This document shows positions 32,767-37,179 of a DNA stretch of 37,179 nucleotides, one piece after another (position 1 is the stretch's first letter; each line of letters begins with the position of its first letter). The translations under genes were made by a program, and so were the position numbers. Source of the stretch: Bacteroidaceae bacterium (GTDB lineage: Bacteria > Bacteroidota > Bacteroidia > Bacteroidales > Bacteroidaceae); contig JAGBTN010000002.1 in NCBI GenBank assembly GCA_017631315.1, forward strand, positions 1 to 37,179, given 5' to 3'. The notes beneath the pieces were generated by a model. The model was not told the DNA's origin. It did no database searches and saw nothing but the letters and a program-made list of their open reading frames with translations.

Positions 32767-34480
32767 AAGCCTTACCCTTGTCATTCTGTCCCTCTTGTTT
32801 GCAGGGGCGGAAGCCTTTGCGCAGACACGTTTCGACTACTTCTATCTCGAGGCCGAGAAGTGCCGTCAGCAGGAAGACTACCCTTCGGCAATGGACCTCT
32901 ACCGCCACTGTCTCGACATCAATCCACAGGCCCCCGAGGCACTCTACAACATGGGAGTGCTCCACCTCTACCTGCGCTCCGACAGCCTCGGAACGGCATA
33001 CATCCGACAAGCCTGCGAGCGCGACGCCAACAACCCCTACTACCTCGAAACACTTGCCGCACTCTACCTGAACAAACGCGACGCCGAATCCGCCATACCC
33101 GTACTGGAGAAAATGGCAACCCTGCAGTCGCGCCGCAGCGACATCCTCACCCAACTGGTGACACTCTACCACACCGTGGGCGACACCGACAAAGCCATCG
33201 GAGCACTCAACCGCATAGAACTCCTCGAAGGCGTCAACCCACAGATAACCATCGAAAAGTTCAGACTCTACAAAGAGAAAGGCATGCTCGACTCCGCCTT
33301 CGTGCAACTCCAGACACTCTGCGACGAATCACCACACGACATGAACATCCGAATCGTGGCAGGCACACAGTATATGAACGCCGGAGACACAGCCAAAGCA
33401 CTCGAAATCTACAACGAAGTGCGCCGCCAGGAACCAACAAACCTCAACCTCCACCTCGCCACGATGGACTACCTTCGCGACCAGGGAAAACACAAAGCCT
33501 ACGACCGCATGCGCGACTCCTTGCTCTTCAGCCCCGAGTCACCATCACAACTGCGAGTCCTTCTGCTCAAGTCATACATCGCCGACGTACAGCGAGACTC
33601 CACATACACCACACAACTCACCGCCGCCTTCGACACCCTTCTCGCCAAACCACAGCAGAACACCGAAATACTCATCATGAAGGCAGCATACCAATCCTTC
33701 AGCAAACAACCACAAGAAGCCATCTGCCAGACAATGAGACAAGTGCTCGACGTCGAACCGGGCAACCAGATGGCACTGAGCGAACTGCTCCAATACTACG
33801 CAGAAAGAGACGACGGAAAAGGCGTAGAAGACATCAGCCGGAGAGGACTCAACTACCATCCCGAAGAAATATCCTACGCCTACTACCTCGGATTGGCACT
33901 CGCCGAACAGAAAAAACTAACACAGGCAACCGAAGTCATGCAGCAGGGACTACGCGTCCGGACAGACGACGTACACCCACACCTCGTGTCAAACGTCTTC
34001 GCAACACTCGGCGACATATACTACCAGCAAGGCAAAGAACAAGAAGCCTATGCAGCCTACGACTCCGCACTCGTCTACAAAGACGACAACATCCCCTGCC
34101 TCAACAACTACGCCTACTACCTTAGTCTGAAAGAAGAACAGCTCGACCGCGCCGAAGAGATGAGCTATCGCACCGTACGCCAAGAGCCGGAAAACATCAC
34201 ATACCTCGACACATACGCCTGGATACTCTTCAAGAAAGGAGACTATGCCCACGCACGAACATACATGGACAAAGTGGTCCCCCTACAAAAGACCGACGCC
34301 GAACTCCTCGCCGACCAGGCAATGCTCGGAAACATCCTCGAACATGCAGGCGACATCTACGCCCACCTCGGCGAACAAGAAACAGCGATGCGACTCTGGA
34401 AACTGGCCAAAAAGAAAAACGACGACACCTGTTCGCCACAGTTACGCAAGAAGATACGGCAAAAGAAATACATCAAATAA
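32756..34480 (+). CDS. Secreted tetratricopeptide repeat protein
   Basis: The 574-residue protein begins MFFRSLTLVILSLLFAGAEAF, split here as a hydrophobic signal peptide ending near FAQ (about residue 22). TPR-type helices fill the rest: FYLEAEKCRQQEDYPSAMDLY, then APEALYNMGVLHLYL and at least eight further 34-residue repeats to about residue 560. Such proteins are scaffolds in the periplasm or outer membrane; no enzyme motif is seen. I chose the ATG at 32756 because it yields a clean signal peptide; an open frame extends 41 codons upstream but is made of the repeat array. The downstream DUF4292 lipoprotein starts 8 bp later, indicating tight coupling. Confidence 0.85.
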   Translation: MFFRSLTLVILSLLFAGAEAFAQTRFDYFYLEAEKCRQQEDYPSAMDLYRHCLDINPQAPEALYNMGVLHLYLRSDSLGTAYIRQACERDANNPYYLETLAALYLNKRDAESAIPVLEKMATLQSRRSDILTQLVTLYHTVGDTDKAIGALNRIELLEGVNPQITIEKFRLYKEKGMLDSAFVQLQTLCDESPHDMNIRIVAGTQYMNAGDTAKALEIYNEVRRQEPTNLNLHLATMDYLRDQGKHKAYDRMRDSLLFSPESPSQLRVLLLKSYIADVQRDSTYTTQLTAAFDTLLAKPQQNTEILIMKAAYQSFSKQPQEAICQTMRQVLDVEPGNQMALSELLQYYAERDDGKGVEDISRRGLNYHPEEISYAYYLGLALAEQKKLTQATEVMQQGLRVRTDDVHPHLVSNVFATLGDIYYQQGKEQEAYAAYDSALVYKDDNIPCLNNYAYYLSLKEEQLDRAEEMSYRTVRQEPENITYLDTYAWILFKKGDYAHARTYMDKVVPLQKTDAELLADQAMLGNILEHAGDIYAHLGEQETAMRLWKLAKKKNDDTCSPQLRKKIRQKKYIK

Positions 34481-34488
34481 GGCAAACA

Positions 34489-35343
34489 ATGAAAGCAATA
34501 CAACGCATCACCGTCATGCTTCTCTGCATCGTGCTGATGGCATCCTGCGGCACACGCAAGTCCTCCGTGGCAAAAAGCAATGCCAAGGCCGACAGCAACA
34601 CCACCCTTTTGCAGAACATAGTGCAGACGGTCAATGCCAACAGGCAGAGCGAAACCTTCGTCACAGCCAAAGCCTCCTTCGCTTTCCAAACAGGCAGCAA
34701 GACAACTTCGCTCGGCGGAATGTTGCGCATGAAGCGCAACGACGTCATACAACTATCGCTCGTCACCTTCGGAATCCTCGAGGTGGCACGCATAGAGGTG
34801 ACGCCCGAATACTTCATGATTGTAGATAAAATGGGGAAACAGTATGTCAAGGCAGCCTTCCGCGACATCCCTTTCTTCGAAGGAGCCAATATAGATTTCC
34901 ACACTCTACAGTCCCTTTTCTGGGGAGAACTGTTCCTGCTTGCCGAGTCCGGCACTATGCCTGCGGAAAAACAGTTCGCCAAATCGGCAGACGGCGACAA
35001 GGTGACGTTGGTCAATGCCGATAGTCGTCTGGCAGTTTTGACGTTCATTGTCAACGCCATCGACGGCCTTGTGCGCCAAGTGGCAGTATCTTCTCACAGA
35101 ACAGGTGTGTCGCCCTATATGACATGGGACTATGTGGAGTTCTCTCCGCTGGGGGAGAAAAAGTTTCCCACGAGGCACGACATCTCCATTGCTGCCGGAA
35201 GCCGACCTTTCAAGGCAACGCTTTCGCTCTCCAACCTCAGGAACGATTCGGGTTGGGAAACGCGGACAGACATCTCCGGCCGTTCCTACAAGGAGATAAC
35301 GGCAGACAAACTCATGTCGTACCTTATGAATCTGAACCGATAA
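34489..35343 (+). CDS. DUF4292 domain lipoprotein
   Basis: The 284-residue protein has a lipoprotein signal peptide with the lipobox LMASC, so the mature protein starts at Cys20 with GTRKSS and is anchored in a membrane, probably the outer. The rest looks like DUF4292, a Bacteroidetes family recalled as LolB-like: FVTAKASFAFQTGSK, GGMLRMKRNDVIQLSL, and EVARIEVTPEYFMIVDKMGKQY in two parts (EVARIEVTPEYF, MIVDKMGKQY). A role in envelope lipoprotein or lipid handling is possible, not shown. It lies between the TPR gene (8 bp) and the EnvC-like gene (31 bp). Confidence 0.82.
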   Translation: MKAIQRITVMLLCIVLMASCGTRKSSVAKSNAKADSNTTLLQNIVQTVNANRQSETFVTAKASFAFQTGSKTTSLGGMLRMKRNDVIQLSLVTFGILEVARIEVTPEYFMIVDKMGKQYVKAAFRDIPFFEGANIDFHTLQSLFWGELFLLAESGTMPAEKQFAKSADGDKVTLVNADSRLAVLTFIVNAIDGLVRQVAVSSHRTGVSPYMTWDYVEFSPLGEKKFPTRHDISIAAGSRPFKATLSLSNLRNDSGWETRTDISGRSYKEITADKLMSYLMNLNR

Positions 35344-35374
35344 AACCGTACCTTTTCTCACAAAAGCCTGCACA

Positions 35375-36682
35375 ATGAACAGAATTCTTTTTCTTTGTCT
35401 CAGCCTGATGCTCTTTCTGCCTCTTGCCGCACAGAACAGCAAGAAGGTGAAGGAACTGAAGCAACAGCAGTCTAAGCTCAAGACGGAGTTGCAGAACTCC
35501 AAGACGCAGCTCAGCAAGACGCAGAAGAGGGTGAAGAGCGGGCAGCAGAATGTGGATTATCTGGGTGCGCTGGTGAACAACCGACTGAAGCGCATCCACG
35601 AGCTGGAGGAGGAGCTGAACAAACTGGAGGACGATATTACTCGCATGCAGAAGGACATCACGAGGATTGACAGCGAACTGCGTCTGCGTCGCCAACGCCT
35701 TAAGGCGGCCATTCGCAACGCCAGAGTTCAGCGTGAGAACCACGACCCTTTGGTCTTCATCTTCTCGGCAAAGACGGTCAGCCAGATGTACCGTCGTGCC
35801 CGCTACGCTCGCGAGTATGTCGTCTATCAGCATAATCTCAGCGGACAAGTCTTGCAGAAACAGGCCGAACTGCTCAAGGCGCAGAACCGTCTGCTCGAGG
35901 CAAAAAGCCGGAAGAGCGCCAAGCTCAACGAAATCATGGAGCAGCGCAAGAGCCTGAACGAACAGCAGATGCAGGAAAAAGAGAGGGTGGCAGGACTCAA
36001 GAAGAAAGAGAGCGGACTGAAGGGCAAAGTGGCAGAGCAGCAGAAACAGATTGCTGCGCTCGACAGGAAGATTGAGGAGGTGATTGCCTACGAAATAGAG
36101 CAGGCCAGAAAAAAAGCAGAGGAAGAGGCCCGGAAGAAGAAGGCCGCAGCAAAGAAAACCACAACAACAAAGACCAAACAACCAGCCTCCACCTCGAAAC
36201 CCAAGACAGAAACAAAGCCCGCCACCACGCAAAAGAGCGGCTCATGGCTTACGGCAGCAGACCGACAGCTCAACGGCACCTTCGAACAGAACAAAGGCCG
36301 TCTGCCAGTCCCCATCACCGGACAGTATATGCTGGGCAACCGTTTCGGCATCTACAACGTGCCGGGCATGAAGAATGTCCAGCTCGACAATAAAGGAACA
36401 GACTACGTTGGCCGCCCGGGAGCCCGTGCCCGTGCCATCTTCGACGGCGTCGTCACCAGTGTCTTCCAGTTCTCCGGCACACGCAACGTACTTGTTCGTC
36501 ACGGCAGTTATATCTCCGTCTATTGCAACCTCTCCAGCACCATCGTGCAGAAAGGACAGAAAGTACGTGCCCGCGACATACTCGGCACCGTCGCAAACGA
36601 CGGCAGCGGAAACTGCACGCTCCATTTCCAACTCCGAAAAGAGACCACCAAACTCAATCCCGAAGCCTGGATAGGAAGGTAA
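35375..36682 (+). CDS. EnvC-like murein hydrolase activator (LytM/M23 domain, degenerate)
   Basis: The 435-residue exported protein has a signal peptide (1-20, ending LAAQ), a long coiled coil (about 24-225), a Lys/Ala/Thr-rich linker (about 225-285), and a C-terminal LytM/M23 domain (about 305-435). The M23 zinc motifs are not intact: the HxxxD position reads NKGTD, the HGSYISVYCNLS segment has Asn where His is usual in SHL, and the last motif is TLHFQLRKE instead of HLHFE. This pattern fits EnvC/NlpD-type activators of amidases rather than an active endopeptidase. It acts in the periplasm at the division site by analogy with EnvC. It is the last gene before the rRNA region. Confidence 0.85.
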   Translation: MNRILFLCLSLMLFLPLAAQNSKKVKELKQQQSKLKTELQNSKTQLSKTQKRVKSGQQNVDYLGALVNNRLKRIHELEEELNKLEDDITRMQKDITRIDSELRLRRQRLKAAIRNARVQRENHDPLVFIFSAKTVSQMYRRARYAREYVVYQHNLSGQVLQKQAELLKAQNRLLEAKSRKSAKLNEIMEQRKSLNEQQMQEKERVAGLKKKESGLKGKVAEQQKQIAALDRKIEEVIAYEIEQARKKAEEEARKKKAAAKKTTTTKTKQPASTSKPKTETKPATTQKSGSWLTAADRQLNGTFEQNKGRLPVPITGQYMLGNRFGIYNVPGMKNVQLDNKGTDYVGRPGARARAIFDGVVTSVFQFSGTRNVLVRHGSYISVYCNLSSTIVQKGQKVRARDILGTVANDGSGNCTLHFQLRKETTKLNPEAWIGR

Positions 36683-36752
36683 GCACCCCCATCCCCCAAG
36701 AACATCACACACCACACCTCAAACAAAACAGGTGTACCCCTCCTCCAAACAA

Positions 36753-36840
36753 CCTTAACCATTCTTGCCATAAAGGTTAACCATTCTTGTTGGAAAGGTT
36801 AAGCATTACAGTCGGAAAGGTTAACCTTTTTTCGATGCAT
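36753..36840. repeat. 22-bp-period intergenic array F (four units)
   Basis: Units begin at 36753, 36775, 36797 and 36819, exactly 22 bp apart. Plus-strand cores are CCTTAACC, GGTTAACC, GGTTAAGC and GGTTAACC; GGAAA precedes the third and fourth, so the consensus with TTTCC after the core reads on the minus strand. The last core is followed by TTTTTTCG on the plus strand, terminator-like for the EnvC-like gene. The array lies between that gene and the rRNA promoter. Confidence 0.9.
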
Positions 36841-37006
36841 CCCCATGCTTTAGCCCATGCCGTGAGCATTTCCGGTTTCCCCCTTTCCTGGTCCCCATTG
36901 TTATCGTGTTTCAGCCATTTTGTGAGAATCCCTTACGCGCGCGTATATTATATAATATGTGTACGGAGTAAAAAACGCCTTTTTTATGAAAAAAGATGCA
37001 GAATAT
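36841..37006. other. Intergenic stretch before the rRNA promoter
   Basis: C/T-rich sequence (to about 36900), then ACGCGCGCGTATATTATATAA, given here only as a GC-alternating block followed by an AT block near 36936-36957, then A/T runs. No gene is visible; the AT-rich part may serve as an upstream activating element of the rRNA promoter. Confidence 0.5.
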
Positions 37007-37037
37007 TTTGGTAGTTTGCAGAAAAGCCGTACCTTTG
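37007..37037 (+). promoter_or_regulatory. Strong promoter, probably of an rRNA operon
   Basis: TTTG (37007-37010) lies exactly 19 bp before TACCTTTG (37030-37037). AT-rich sequence, including TTTTTTATGAAAAAA, lies upstream as expected for rRNA promoters of this group. The downstream leader supports the assignment. Confidence 0.8.
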
Positions 37038-37043
37038 CACCCG

Positions 37044-37179
37044 CAAACGAAACAAGAGCTCCCCTGCGGAGCGAAGTTGAGTCAGGCAAGCTCCATCGGG
37101 AGCACGTTCTTTGAAAGATTTACATAGACAGAGATTGTAGTACAAGAAACAAGTACAAGCGAACCGTCAATATCCAAAA
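37044..37179 (+). other. Probable 16S rRNA operon leader (gene begins beyond window)
   Basis: The leader contains GCTCCC (37057-37062) that can pair with GGGAGC, then GTTCTTTGAAAGATTTACAT, AGTACAAG twice and GAACCGTC. I recognise GTTCTTTGA followed by such AGTACAAG segments as features of Prevotella-type pre-16S leaders. The mature 16S start (AGAGTTTGATC) is not in the window, so this remains an inference. Confidence 0.65.

Noticed and set aside
1-37179. Mobile elements, integrases, phage or toxin-antitoxin genes
   Set aside because: No transposase, integrase, phage or toxin-antitoxin product was recognised among the plausible reading frames on either strand. The window appears to be stable chromosome apart from repeats.

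Overview
The window looks like chromosomal DNA of a Bacteroidales bacterium, most likely a Prevotella-type gut or oral species. The evidence is mixed. Promoters follow the Bacteroidetes pattern TTTG-N19/20-TAnnTTTG, several with exact spacing, and genes lack obvious Shine-Dalgarno sequences. Gene content is typical of the group: DUF4294 and DUF4292 proteins, class III fructose-bisphosphatase, a glycine-lipid acyltransferase pair, a C10 (streptopain-like) protease with BspA-type repeats, and two exported proteins ending in the same YDLQGR...G-Y-I-x-N-G-x-K tag. No database could be searched, so names rest on motifs and on family knowledge.

Layout: (1) 1-2839, the 3' part of a large beta-helix surface protein and a 59-residue peptide gene. 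(2) 3156-5385 (minus), a POT/MFS transporter and a radical SAM protein; divergent to them is a secreted DUF4294 protein (5518-6153). (3) 6309-12412 (minus), cysS, a small acidic protein, thioredoxin and dnaE. (4) 12574-13975 (plus), psd-pssA for phosphatidylethanolamine. (5) 14164-16949 (minus), rsmA-fbp with overlapping stop and start; divergent is a UPF0104-type membrane protein. (6) 18249-23043 (plus), sppA-lpxK-pnp-thiL. (7) 23304-28064 (minus), the 1586-residue C10 protease. (8) 28465-36682 (plus), a small secreted protein, glsA-like and glsB-like acyltransferases, dgt, dut, a TPR protein, a DUF4292 lipoprotein and an EnvC-like LytM protein. (9) From about 37007, an rRNA-type promoter and leader; the 16S gene itself should begin just beyond the window.

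Most genes are housekeeping: translation, replication, nucleotide pool sanitation (dgt, dut), and membrane and envelope lipid synthesis (psd, pssA, lpxK, glsAB). The most unusual signal lies between genes. Six intergenic arrays (about 6158, 14010, 18006, 23063, 32679 and 36753) are built on an exact 22-bp period. Each unit has a short core, usually the palindrome GGTTAACC, and a variable 14-nt spacer often beginning TTTCCG. They follow gene 3' ends, never occupy divergent promoter regions, and in four cases a palindrome is followed by a T-run, suggesting a modular terminator or a phased protein-binding array. A possible seventh, diverged array lies at about 2949-3085. A different GC-rich hairpin repeat with telomere-like hexamers sits at 7855-7990. 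I also see kilobase-scale blocks of A+C-rich versus G+T-rich top strand that switch in the middle of genes. No tRNA, CRISPR, insertion sequence, phage or integrase gene was recognised.
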